Source: Sulfurimonas xiamenensis
GTDB lineage: Bacteria; Campylobacterota; Campylobacteria; Campylobacterales; Sulfurimonadaceae
Length of the DNA stretch: 64,000 bases
NCBI RefSeq assembly: GCF_009258045.1
Contig: NZ_CP041166.1
Span: 1,426,001 to 1,490,000 of the forward strand
Direction of reading: 5' to 3'
Shown here one piece after another: positions 46,386-55,078 of this stretch; position 1 is the first letter of the stretch; each line of letters opens with the position of its first letter. Both the position numbers and the translations under genes were made by a program. The notes below the pieces were generated by a model. That model worked only from the letters and a program-made list of their open reading frames with translations, did no database searches and was not told the origin of the DNA.

Positions 46386-46963
46386 AATTAGAATCATTAG
46401 ACACAAAATATGAAAAATTATTTAACAATCTAAGTAAAGAGAGTTTCTTATCCATGAGTGCTCTGGGTGGAGAGATACCTTTTTATATCGTACCATACAA
46501 CCCTGAGCAAGAGAATGATATCGTTCTAAAAACAAAACTTCTCAAAGATAGACTCTCTCGTGATGGGATAAGTGTTTTTGAAATCAATTTATTTGATTTG
46601 TCATTGGAAATGCTTGAGGAGCGTGGTGTATTGGAAAAAATAGTAGCCAAAGAGAGTGAGCTATCAAAAGCAAAACTCTTTAAAACACTTCAAGGTGTGC
46701 TTGATAGCGAAACTAAACTCATCCCTCGTATCGAAGAACTATGTAAAGAGAATGTTTCGCAAATAGTATTTTTAACTGGCATTGGACAGGTATTCCCATA
46801 TATTCGTTCTCACACTATTTTAAACAATCTTCAAAACAGTATTAAAGACAGACCAACAGTGATGTTTTTTCCAGGCACTTATGGAAGTGACCTATCTCTT
46901 TTTGGAAGATTAAAAGATGACAACTACTACCGAGCATTTAACCTTGACACACTAAACTTGTAA
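46382..46963 (+). CDS. brxB: BREX protein BrxB (DUF1788)
   Basis: A 193-residue DUF1788 protein of unknown biochemical activity, always next to brxC in type 1 BREX. The segments FYIVPYNPEQENDI and VFLTGIGQVFPYIRSHTILN, then PTVMFFPGTYGS, match the family. Overlaps brxA (ATGA) and is followed by brxC after 11 bp. Confidence 0.92.
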   Translation: MKLESLDTKYEKLFNNLSKESFLSMSALGGEIPFYIVPYNPEQENDIVLKTKLLKDRLSRDGISVFEINLFDLSLEMLEERGVLEKIVAKESELSKAKLFKTLQGVLDSETKLIPRIEELCKENVSQIVFLTGIGQVFPYIRSHTILNNLQNSIKDRPTVMFFPGTYGSDLSLFGRLKDDNYYRAFNLDTLNL

Positions 46964-46974
46964 GGATTGAGACA

Positions 46975-49900
46975 GTGATTGAAAGACTATTTAAAAAAGA
47001 TATTCATAGAAACATAGAAGGTGTTATTAAAGCTGACAACTTAACTGATGAAGCGATATTTCAAGAGGTTGATGAGTATGTCATTACCAATGACCTCAAT
47101 AAAAAGTTAGATGAGTTCTTCAGCGAATATAGTGGCAGCATAGGTAAAAACACTCAAAATGTCGGCGTTTGGATATCAGGACACTTTGGTTCGGGTAAAT
47201 CACACCTTTTAAAAATTCTCTCTTACATCCTTACAAATGAGAGAAAGCATTCAGACCTTATTGGGGAGCTGTTTTTAACTAAGATTGATGAAGATGATTT
47301 TGAGCTTAAAAACAACATTGAAAAAGCGTTAAAGACTCCATCAGAAACGATTTTGTTTAACATAGACCAAAAATCTGACATAGGTAGTAAAAATCAAGAT
47401 GACGCTATTCTTGGTGTCTTTATGAAAGTATTCAATGAAATGCGTGGATACTATCCTAAGTTTGGATATATCGCTAAATTTGAGAGCGACCTTGATAAAC
47501 GTGGCAAATTCAATTCCTTCAAGGAGAAGTTCAAAGAGCTAAGCGGTGAGAGTTGGGAAAGTGGAAGAGAGACAATCTTTTTAGAGAGTGATAACGTAGC
47601 AAAAGCTCTTTCAAGTGTTGATGACATCTCTGAGCAGAGTGCAATGGATTTAATTGACAAATATGAAGAGAACTATTCACTCTCAATCGAAGAGTTCGCT
47701 AAAGAAGTCAAAGCATATATAGATTCCAAAGAGCCAAATTTCAGACTTGTATTTTTTGTGGATGAAGTTGGTCAATACATCGGCGACAACACAAAACTCA
47801 TGCTAAACCTTCAAACTATTGTCGAAACATTAGCAACTGTTTGTGGCGGTCAAGCTTGGGTAATAGTAACATCTCAGTCAGCGGTTGATATGTTAGTAAA
47901 TTCTACATCGGCTATGGAAAATGATTTTTCTAAGATTATGGGACGCTTCAAAGTCAAGCTAAACCTTACGAGCCAAAATGCGAATGAAGTTATACAAAAA
48001 AGACTTCTTGAGAAGACTGATGAGGCAAAAGTTGACCTAAGCTCCATTCACAGTAAAATTCAAAATTCACTCTCTTCAATTATTCACTTTAGTGACAGAA
48101 GCAGACAATATCAAAACTACAAAGATAGTGAACACTTTACTTTAGTCTACCCATTCGTCCCATATCAGATGGATTTATTTCAGTCATGTATAAGTGGACT
48201 CTCAGACCATAGTGTTTTTCAAGGGAAACACCAGTCAAAGGGTGAGCGTAGTATGCTCGATGTGGTTCAAAACATTGCCAAAAGAATATCTACAGGCGAG
48301 ATAGGAACCATTGCAACTTTTGATATGTTCTTTGATGGACTCTCAGCTATTATCCGTGGGGATGTGCAAACACAAATCCAAAAGGCTTCTGATATTTTAG
48401 AACCGTTTGAGTCAAAGGTACTAAAGACTCTTTTTATGATTAAGTATGTAAAAGAGTTCACTCCAAACGTTGACAACATCGCTACACTACTTGTTCCTCA
48501 AATTATCAATGTCGATATCAGCGATTTAAAAAAGCAGGTTCAAAGTGCACTAAACCGACTTATAGACCAAACATACATCCAAAAAGTGGGTGAACAGTAT
48601 GAATTTTTGACAGATGTTGAAAAAGATATCGAAAAAGAGATTAAATCGACTTCAGTAGAGACTTCTGAGATAGTAGGAGAACTGGTCAACTGGATTTATG
48701 AAGATATCATCAAAATAAATAAAGTGCGATACTCTGGCAATAAACAAAACTACTCATTTACAAGAAAACTCGATGATACGATTGTCAAGGGCAAAGAAGA
48801 AGAGTTGACACTCAACATCATCACACCATTAAACTCTCAAGACTACGATGTTGAAAGGCTCATTCATAAATCTATTGCTGACAGTGGTATTATCTTAGCT
48901 CTTCCAAGTTCTTATGACTTTTCTCAAGACTTAGAGCTGTATGTCAAAACAAAAAAGTATATCCCTCAAAAACAAGGCGGTAGTGTTTCTGACAATGAAA
49001 GAAATCTTCTATTCAACAAAGCAAACGATAACAACAAACGTAGGGAAAAGCTTCAAAACGACCTAAAAGATTTCATCAGTGAGGCAAATCTATATCTAAG
49101 CGGTAAAGTTTTGGATATTGCTACAAAAGACATTAAAACAAAAATTGAAAATGCGTTTGAAGAGCTTATAACCAGCACTTACTCATATATTGGACTTTTA
49201 ACACAAGTATATGAAGAGAGAGATATAAGTGTTGTATTAAATCAAAGTGATGATTTACTCACAGGTAGTGATGACGCATTAACTCCAGCAGAGCAAGAGA
49301 TTTATACCTACATAGATAGACAGAAAAAGTCTCATAAGTCAACGACTATCTCTAACCTACTTGAGTATTTTCAAGTTCGTCCATATGGATGGTATCAAAA
49401 TGCCATTTTAGTCCAAATTGCTTCTATGTATATGAAGCAAAAAGTTGATTTAAAGCAGAACTCAACACCGCTAAATAAGCAAGAGGTTTTAAATGCTCTG
49501 ACAAATAACCGTCAATTCAACACACTTGTTGTACCAAAGACCATTATTGATGAGAAAAAGGTCAAAAAAACAAAAGAGATACTCTCCGAGCTTTATCCAA
49601 ATGCGACATTTAGTTCTACTTCAACAAGAGATATTTATGACATTGCTATACAAGAGACACAGAAACTCATAAGCACTTGTAAAAACTTTATGAACCTACA
49701 CTATCCTTTCAATAGTGAATTTCAAAAAATCATAGATATTTTAACTCCAATTGAAAAGCTTACTACAGAGACTTTATTTGATGAACTTTCAAATATGGAA
49801 GATGACCTACTTGATACTAAAGATGACATCATTGAACCAATTATGGAGTTTATGAACGGGGATAAGCGTCGTATCTATGACAGTGCTGTCAAATTTGTTC

Positions 49901-50457
49901 ATGATAACAAAGACAATCTTCGCTACATCAACGACACCCAAAAAAGTCTCCTTGAAGATTTGTCAAGTCAAACAAAACCATACAGTGGCAATCATATCCA
50001 ACAAGCAAAACAAGCACTTACAGCTATTGAAGCATTATTGCAACCACTTGTTGAAAAAACACGATTAGAAGCTTTTGAGAAGATAGATTCTATTATCAAA
50101 GAACTTCAAAGTAATGAACATTTTGAAAAAGTTCCATCAGCAGACAGATACAAAATCATTCGTCCAAGGGAAGAGCTAAAAAATAGCCTAACATTTACAA
50201 CGAGCATAGATACAATCAAACAAAGAACCAACGCTGAGGCTTTAGCTGATGAACTTAATCGTGGATTGGACACGCTCTTTGAACTAATACCACAAGAGGA
50301 AGTAACAGCTCCACAACCTACAACAGTACGTATTGCAACACTGACACCAAAAAGTAAAATCACACTCAAGAGCACTCAAGATGTCGAAGAGTATATTGAT
50401 AAGTTAAAAGAGAATCTTTTGAATGAAATTGATAATGGGAAACAGGTGTTATTGTAG
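46975..50457 (+). CDS. brxC: BREX ATPase BrxC
   Basis: A 1,160-residue P-loop protein, the large ATPase of the BREX complex, thought to work with PglX and PglZ. Walker A GHFGSGKSH is at 69-77 and the Walker B region FFVDEVGQYI at about 259-268. SQSAVDML follows as the sensor region. The rest is mostly helical with coiled coils near the C-terminus. The start is GTG at 46975 with AAGGA upstream. No frameshift is seen, so the gene is complete and full length for the family (about 1,200). Confidence 0.95.
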   Translation: MIERLFKKDIHRNIEGVIKADNLTDEAIFQEVDEYVITNDLNKKLDEFFSEYSGSIGKNTQNVGVWISGHFGSGKSHLLKILSYILTNERKHSDLIGELFLTKIDEDDFELKNNIEKALKTPSETILFNIDQKSDIGSKNQDDAILGVFMKVFNEMRGYYPKFGYIAKFESDLDKRGKFNSFKEKFKELSGESWESGRETIFLESDNVAKALSSVDDISEQSAMDLIDKYEENYSLSIEEFAKEVKAYIDSKEPNFRLVFFVDEVGQYIGDNTKLMLNLQTIVETLATVCGGQAWVIVTSQSAVDMLVNSTSAMENDFSKIMGRFKVKLNLTSQNANEVIQKRLLEKTDEAKVDLSSIHSKIQNSLSSIIHFSDRSRQYQNYKDSEHFTLVYPFVPYQMDLFQSCISGLSDHSVFQGKHQSKGERSMLDVVQNIAKRISTGEIGTIATFDMFFDGLSAIIRGDVQTQIQKASDILEPFESKVLKTLFMIKYVKEFTPNVDNIATLLVPQIINVDISDLKKQVQSALNRLIDQTYIQKVGEQYEFLTDVEKDIEKEIKSTSVETSEIVGELVNWIYEDIIKINKVRYSGNKQNYSFTRKLDDTIVKGKEEELTLNIITPLNSQDYDVERLIHKSIADSGIILALPSSYDFSQDLELYVKTKKYIPQKQGGSVSDNERNLLFNKANDNNKRREKLQNDLKDFISEANLYLSGKVLDIATKDIKTKIENAFEELITSTYSYIGLLTQVYEERDISVVLNQSDDLLTGSDDALTPAEQEIYTYIDRQKKSHKSTTISNLLEYFQVRPYGWYQNAILVQIASMYMKQKVDLKQNSTPLNKQEVLNALTNNRQFNTLVVPKTIIDEKKVKKTKEILSELYPNATFSSTSTRDIYDIAIQETQKLISTCKNFMNLHYPFNSEFQKIIDILTPIEKLTTETLFDELSNMEDDLLDTKDDIIEPIMEFMNGDKRRIYDSAVKFVHDNKDNLRYINDTQKSLLEDLSSQTKPYSGNHIQQAKQALTAIEALLQPLVEKTRLEAFEKIDSIIKELQSNEHFEKVPSADRYKIIRPREELKNSLTFTTSIDTIKQRTNAEALADELNRGLDTLFELIPQEEVTAPQPTTVRIATLTPKSKITLKSTQDVEEYIDKLKENLLNEIDNGKQVLL

Positions 50458-50460
50458 AAT

Positions 50461-50480
50461 GAGAAGTAATTATTACTCTC
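50461..50480. repeat. Near-palindrome after brxC
   Basis: GAG-A-AGTAAT-T-ATTACT-CTC: a nine-base inverted repeat with one bulged base and a single-base centre, 3 bp after the brxC stop. The centre is too small for an RNA hairpin without opening inner pairs, so a dimeric-protein site is as likely as a processing stem. It separates the brxABC group from the Abi-like gene. Confidence 0.45.
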
Positions 50481-50541
50481 GGCTACACCTCAAGGATGTA
50501 GGCTTACAAGAGAATTACAAGTGCATTATAGGAAATTGTTA

Positions 50542-51126
50542 ATGAAAGATGGCTTAATAAAAAAATTTATAACTGATAAACGGTTCCAAAGTTATGCGGA
50601 CATCTATGAGTATGAAGAGAATCTACACATATCAAAACGAGCCTATATTCCGTTGTCTATTTTAGAAGTTTCTTTACGCAATTCAATTGACGCATTACTG
50701 AGTGATAAAGTAGATGAAAACTGGCATACAGATGAAAGCTTTCTTACAAAAGACAGTGTATTTAAAATAAATCAAGCCATAGAACTACTTCAGCGAAGAA
50801 GAGAAAGTGTTTCTAAACATAAAATCATTGCTGAACTCTCTTTTGGTTTTTGGGTTAATCTTTTCAAAAAACCATATGACAAAAAACTCAGAATAAACGA
50901 CCTGAAAAAAATATTTCCAAATTTGCCACCTAAAAGTGTTGCACTTATTAACAGAGAAAAAATATACAAAGAACTCAATCATATAAGAAACTTCAGAAAT
51001 CGTGTATTTCACTACGAAAAAGTTGTTAATAAAGACGGTTACAATATGGTTTTCGAAGAAATAAATGAAATACTAAGATATTTTGACAATGACATCTATG
51101 AATTTGCAACAAAGGTAAATAACTAA
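50542..51126 (+). CDS. Abi-like HEPN-domain protein
   Basis: A 194-residue protein of the Abi_2/AbiD-F family found in phage abortive-infection systems. The HEPN nuclease motif R-x4-H is RNRVFH (R152 to H157), preceded by INREKIYKELNHIRNF. HEPN proteins are often metal-independent ribonucleases; activity here is inferred. I choose the ATG at 50542 (AGGAAA six bases upstream) over the GTG at 50521. The gene sits between brxC and pglX and abuts pglX (stop and start overlap by one base), so it is part of the BREX transcription unit. Not a BREX core gene. Confidence 0.82.
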   Translation: MKDGLIKKFITDKRFQSYADIYEYEENLHISKRAYIPLSILEVSLRNSIDALLSDKVDENWHTDESFLTKDSVFKINQAIELLQRRRESVSKHKIIAELSFGFWVNLFKKPYDKKLRINDLKKIFPNLPPKSVALINREKIYKELNHIRNFRNRVFHYEKVVNKDGYNMVFEEINEILRYFDNDIYEFATKVNN

Positions 51127-52763
51127 TGAACAAATCAGCACTAAAAAAATTCGCTACATCTATGAGGCTTGAACTCATAAGCCTTGTTAAAACAAAGATA
51201 AACTTTTTACTCTCAGATGGCTATAGAGAAAACTTAGCACTTTATAATACAAACAAGGTAGCCATTGCTCAGATTGCTGATAGATATGAAAAAAGCAAAG
51301 AAGACTTCATAGAAGAAGTAGCATACACATGGTTCAACCGTCTCGTAGCACTTAGATTTATGGATGTCAATGAGATAACATCATCGCCTATAATCTCAAC
51401 ATCTGATGAACAGCCAATACCTCAAATGTTCAGCGAAGCTAAAGCTGGAGATATCGATGAAGAGTTAAACCTAAACAGAGAACGCTTTTTTGACCTCATA
51501 GATAAAAAGGTATCTGGTATAAAAGACAGTGATAACGAAGCCTATAAAATGCTCTTTATATCTACATGTAATCACTTCTCTTTACTTATGCCATCTATGT
51601 TTGAACGCATAAGTGACTATACAGAGCTACTACTGCCAGATGACATGTTAAGTCCAAATTCACTCAGAGCTAAAGTAGTTAAAGCCATGAGTGAAGAGGA
51701 TTGTCAAGATATTGAAATCATCGGATGGTTGTATCAGTTTTACATCTCAGAGAAAAAAGATGATGTGTTTGCTCAGCTGAAAAAGAACAAGAAAATAACT
51801 CCAAGTAATATTCCTGCTGCTACGCAACTTTTTACACCTCACTGGATAGTAAAGTATATGGTTGAAAACTCTTTAGGAAAACTTTGGATGTTGAATCATC
51901 CAAACTCAAGCCTCAAAGAGCATATGAAGTACTATATAGACAACGAAAAAGAAAGCACTACTTTTATAAAAGTGGGAACTCCAGAAGAGCTGACATTTTT
52001 AGACCCTTGTTGTGGTAGTGGGCATACACTTACATATGCGTTTGACTTGCTCACACTCATCTACGAAGAACAAGGTTACAGTAAAAGTGACATCCCATCA
52101 CTCATTTTAGAAAAAAATCTGTTTGGATGTGACATCGACAAACGTGCTTCGGTACTTGCTAACTTTGCACTGACGATGAAAGCAAGACAGTACCATAAAA
52201 GATTTTTCAAAAAAGATGTCAAGCCAAATATAGTAGAACTTGAAGGTATTGATGGAATCAAGAACTATGGTTCTCTTATGGTTCCAAGTAGCGATGAGGA
52301 TTTTGATGAAGGGATGTTATCAAGAGAATACAAACTTCAAAAAAAGATACTTACATCAGAGTTTCATTGTGTAGTAACAAATCCGCCATATATGGGTGGC
52401 AAGGGAATGAATGCTGAGTTGAGTGAATTTGTAAAAAAACGATACCCAAATAGTAAGTCTGACTTGTTTGCTGTATTTTTGGAACGAGGTTTTGAGATGA
52501 TTAAAAATGATGGTTATATGGCAATGATTACAATGCAATCATGGATGTTTTTAAGTAGTTATGAAAAACTAAGAGTTAAATTACTGAAAAATTATTCTAT
52601 AACGACAATGGCACATCTTGATAATATGGTTATGGGTATAGCATTTGGGACATCAGCGACAGTCTTTAAAAAACAAAAACCGAATGAAAATACAAAGGCT
52701 GTTTACTTTAAAATCAATCTTGATGATTTAAATGAGAATAGAGAAATATTAGAATTAAAATAA
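51126..52763 (+). CDS. pglX: PglX, N-terminal methyltransferase half
   Basis: BREX adenine-specific DNA methyltransferase, N-terminal half, 545 residues. It has the PglX start (KKFATSMRLELISLVKTKI), SAM-binding DPCCGSGH at 293-300, and the catalytic NPPYMGG at 419-425. Full PglX is about 1,150-1,220 residues; here the frame stops at LELK, right after the SATVFKKQ segment, where other PglX continue into the specificity region. The C-terminal half is the separate gene at 55075. The stop is clean, with no obvious single-base frameshift. Active only if the halves associate, which is inference. Confidence 0.92.
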   Translation: MNKSALKKFATSMRLELISLVKTKINFLLSDGYRENLALYNTNKVAIAQIADRYEKSKEDFIEEVAYTWFNRLVALRFMDVNEITSSPIISTSDEQPIPQMFSEAKAGDIDEELNLNRERFFDLIDKKVSGIKDSDNEAYKMLFISTCNHFSLLMPSMFERISDYTELLLPDDMLSPNSLRAKVVKAMSEEDCQDIEIIGWLYQFYISEKKDDVFAQLKKNKKITPSNIPAATQLFTPHWIVKYMVENSLGKLWMLNHPNSSLKEHMKYYIDNEKESTTFIKVGTPEELTFLDPCCGSGHTLTYAFDLLTLIYEEQGYSKSDIPSLILEKNLFGCDIDKRASVLANFALTMKARQYHKRFFKKDVKPNIVELEGIDGIKNYGSLMVPSSDEDFDEGMLSREYKLQKKILTSEFHCVVTNPPYMGGKGMNAELSEFVKKRYPNSKSDLFAVFLERGFEMIKNDGYMAMITMQSWMFLSSYEKLRVKLLKNYSITTMAHLDNMVMGIAFGTSATVFKKQKPNENTKAVYFKINLDDLNENREILELK

Positions 52764-52774
52764 AGGAATCAATA

Positions 52775-53029
52775 ATGTATACAACAGCAGGCGAATACAC
52801 AGAATGGCATTTAACCCCTAATGGATGGGAAAGAGGAACACAAGTAACTGATTCAGGAAAAAAAATTAAGTCTTCTCCAGAAAACAGAGTTTTGACACTT
52901 AAATACGAGGAACATATGTCTTCCACTTTAAAGCTCAATACTCGTTGTGAACAAACATGGTCAAATAAAAATGAAGAACAAATCAATAAACTTATTGCAG
53001 AGTTTGGCGAATGTCCATGCAGTTTATAA
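52775..53029 (+). CDS. Small uncharacterised protein inside the pglX split
   Basis: An 84-residue protein that begins MYTTAGEYTEWHLTPNGWE and ends with EFGECPCSL. Its sequence is hydrophilic, with a GW..G turn and a Cys-rich tail (ECPC). I do not recognise a family. The ATG has AAGGAA upstream, so it is probably translated. It is the first of three genes lying between the two pglX halves, and begins 11 bp after the first half. Confidence 0.65.
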   Translation: MYTTAGEYTEWHLTPNGWERGTQVTDSGKKIKSSPENRVLTLKYEEHMSSTLKLNTRCEQTWSNKNEEQINKLIAEFGECPCSL

Positions 53030-53066
53030 AATAAAAGTAGAACAATGCATAAAAAGCACTTAAAAT

Positions 53067-54035
53067 ATGTCTAAAATAAGCTCAATAAAAATGGAACTGG
53101 TTAAAAAGTCAAGGGAATCAACTCTTGCTGCTGTTCAAATATATAATAATCCTACAATAACATTTAAAGCTGAGTCATTTATAGTTTTAACAATTATTTC
53201 TTGGACATATCTTTTGCATGCTTATTACAGAAGCAAAAAGATTGAATACAGATATTTTGATATAAAAGGTAGTGTACGAAGGTATCAAAAGACCAAGAAT
53301 GGTGCCTATAAACATTGGGAATTAGAAAAATGTTTAAATTTTCAAGATTCACCTATAGATAGAGACACTGCAAACAATTTAAAATTTCTAATTGGATTGA
53401 GGCATGAAATAGAACATCAAATGACTTCCAAAATTGATGAAATTTTAAGTGCAAGATTTCAAGCAGCGTGTTTAAATTACAACAAATATATCATTCAATT
53501 ATTTGGAGAAAAATTTTCGATTTCAAAGTATTTATCTTTTAGTCTACAATTTTCTACCATCAACACTGAGCAAAAAGAGCTTTTGGAAGAACACACAGAA
53601 TTACCTTCAAATATATTGAGCTATATTAAAACCTTTGATGATGACTTATCTACAGAAGAATACAATAGCCCAGAATATGCTTACAGGGTATTGTTCGTGC
53701 CTAAACTTGTAAATCATAAAGGACAAGCTGATAAGGTAATTGAATTTGTAAAAAGTGACTCGCCTCTTGCAAAAGGTATTAATAAAGAGTATACAGTTAT
53801 AAAAGAAACAGAAAAACAAAAATATCGTCCAAGCAAAATCGTAGAAAAAATGAAACAAGAAGGCTTTAATGAGTTCTCAATTTCATCACATACTTACTTA
53901 TGGCAAAAACGAGATGGAAAAAATCCAAAAAATAACTTCGGCATTGAAATTGAAGGACAATGGTACTGGTACGAACGATGGGTAGATGAAGTAAGGAAAC
54001 ATTGCATTAAAAATTATACTGAGGAAGAAAAATGA
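53067..54035 (+). CDS. DUF3644 protein, HEPN-like
   Basis: A 322-residue protein of the DUF3644 family. Residues 1-190 are the helical domain (KSRESTLAAVQIYNNP, WTYLLHAYYR, NFQDSPIDRDTANNLKFLIG), with RHEIEHQM at 112-119, where R112 and H117 give the R-x4-H spacing of HEPN ribonucleases. The C-terminal part (about 245-315) looks like a small DNA- or RNA-binding domain. Family members lie in defence islands. It starts 37 bp after the 84-residue gene and overlaps the next gene by 4 bp. Confidence 0.82.
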   Translation: MSKISSIKMELVKKSRESTLAAVQIYNNPTITFKAESFIVLTIISWTYLLHAYYRSKKIEYRYFDIKGSVRRYQKTKNGAYKHWELEKCLNFQDSPIDRDTANNLKFLIGLRHEIEHQMTSKIDEILSARFQAACLNYNKYIIQLFGEKFSISKYLSFSLQFSTINTEQKELLEEHTELPSNILSYIKTFDDDLSTEEYNSPEYAYRVLFVPKLVNHKGQADKVIEFVKSDSPLAKGINKEYTVIKETEKQKYRPSKIVEKMKQEGFNEFSISSHTYLWQKRDGKNPKNNFGIEIEGQWYWYERWVDEVRKHCIKNYTEEEK

Positions 54036-55078
54036 CAATATTCGTCAATTTTATCAGTAAAATTTTCAAACAGTGGATTATCTATTTAGGTTTTATTCCA
54101 GCATTATATGACTTATTAAATGCATACTTAAACTATGAATATAAATTTCCTGATTATGTCTTAATCGGATTTCCAATAATTATATTTTTATACGCAATAT
54201 ATCAAGTTTATAGAGATGAACACCTTCAGAGAATAGATTTAGAAAAAAAGCTTGAAGGACCAACAAACTATCAAATAAAAGCTGTGCTACACCCTGTTGA
54301 TTTTAAAAAAGATGAATTGATAAAACAGCTTGAGAGTATTAGATTAGATGTTGAAAAAAAACTATCATCAATGCCTTCATATGTGAAAGTAGATAATGTT
54401 GAGAAATATTCACAAATATCTTCACTTATATCAGCATCCGCTGGTTTGCATACTAAAACAGCAACAACATATAATAATGAGTTATCATCCTACAAGTGTG
54501 AATTAGAAAAAATAATATCCAATTCTGAGAAATATAAAGAAAAATTAGTTGCAAGAATAGATGAACTGAGTGATATTTTTTACTTTATTGATTTTTCTAT
54601 AGAAAACACAGGCATAACATCGGACTCTGAAATTCAAGTTGATATAAACTGTTTAAATAAAAATATTGTATTTAATGAAGTAGAAATCACACGTCATGGT
54701 ATGGATATATATAAACTAATACCATCAATACCTAAGGCTCCTGAAAAACCAGAAGTCCAAAACTTAAATCAGATGATGGGTATAAATGAAAGAGCATTTG
54801 ACTTCAATAGACCACATTTTGATATACCTAATCCTAATGCTTTTAGAAAATGGATTGAAATAACAAATAGTAATTGCTCTGTTACAATCAAAGATTTACA
54901 TGTTGGAGACAATGTAAGTCTGTTTAAGAAAAAGTTGATTCTTCAAAAAAATGACCATGATATTGTATTTGAAGCTACGATAAAGTCAAAGGCATCTACA
55001 AGAGTATTGAAGCCAAAAATTATTATTGAAATCAGTAATACACCAAAAACATTATTTAATTTTGAGGAAAAACTATGA
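54032..55078 (+). CDS. Membrane-anchored protein inside the pglX split
   Basis: A 348-residue protein with two N-terminal membrane helices (about 12-32 and 42-61), a helical linker with a coiled-coil character (about 67-180), and a C-terminal beta-rich domain (about 185-345). No known family is recognised. It overlaps the DUF3644 gene by 4 bp and the C-terminal pglX gene by 4 bp (ATGA), so the trio and the second half of pglX are translationally linked. A sensor or membrane effector paired with the HEPN protein would fit, but this is inference. Confidence 0.7.
   Translation: MTIFVNFISKIFKQWIIYLGFIPALYDLLNAYLNYEYKFPDYVLIGFPIIIFLYAIYQVYRDEHLQRIDLEKKLEGPTNYQIKAVLHPVDFKKDELIKQLESIRLDVEKKLSSMPSYVKVDNVEKYSQISSLISASAGLHTKTATTYNNELSSYKCELEKIISNSEKYKEKLVARIDELSDIFYFIDFSIENTGITSDSEIQVDINCLNKNIVFNEVEITRHGMDIYKLIPSIPKAPEKPEVQNLNQMMGINERAFDFNRPHFDIPNPNAFRKWIEITNSNCSVTIKDLHVGDNVSLFKKKLILQKNDHDIVFEATIKSKASTRVLKPKIIIEISNTPKTLFNFEEKL

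Noticed and set aside
51126-52763. The pglX split as phase variation by a homopolymer
   Set aside because: No long homopolymer or short tandem repeat lies at the break, and 2.3 kb of other genes separates the halves.
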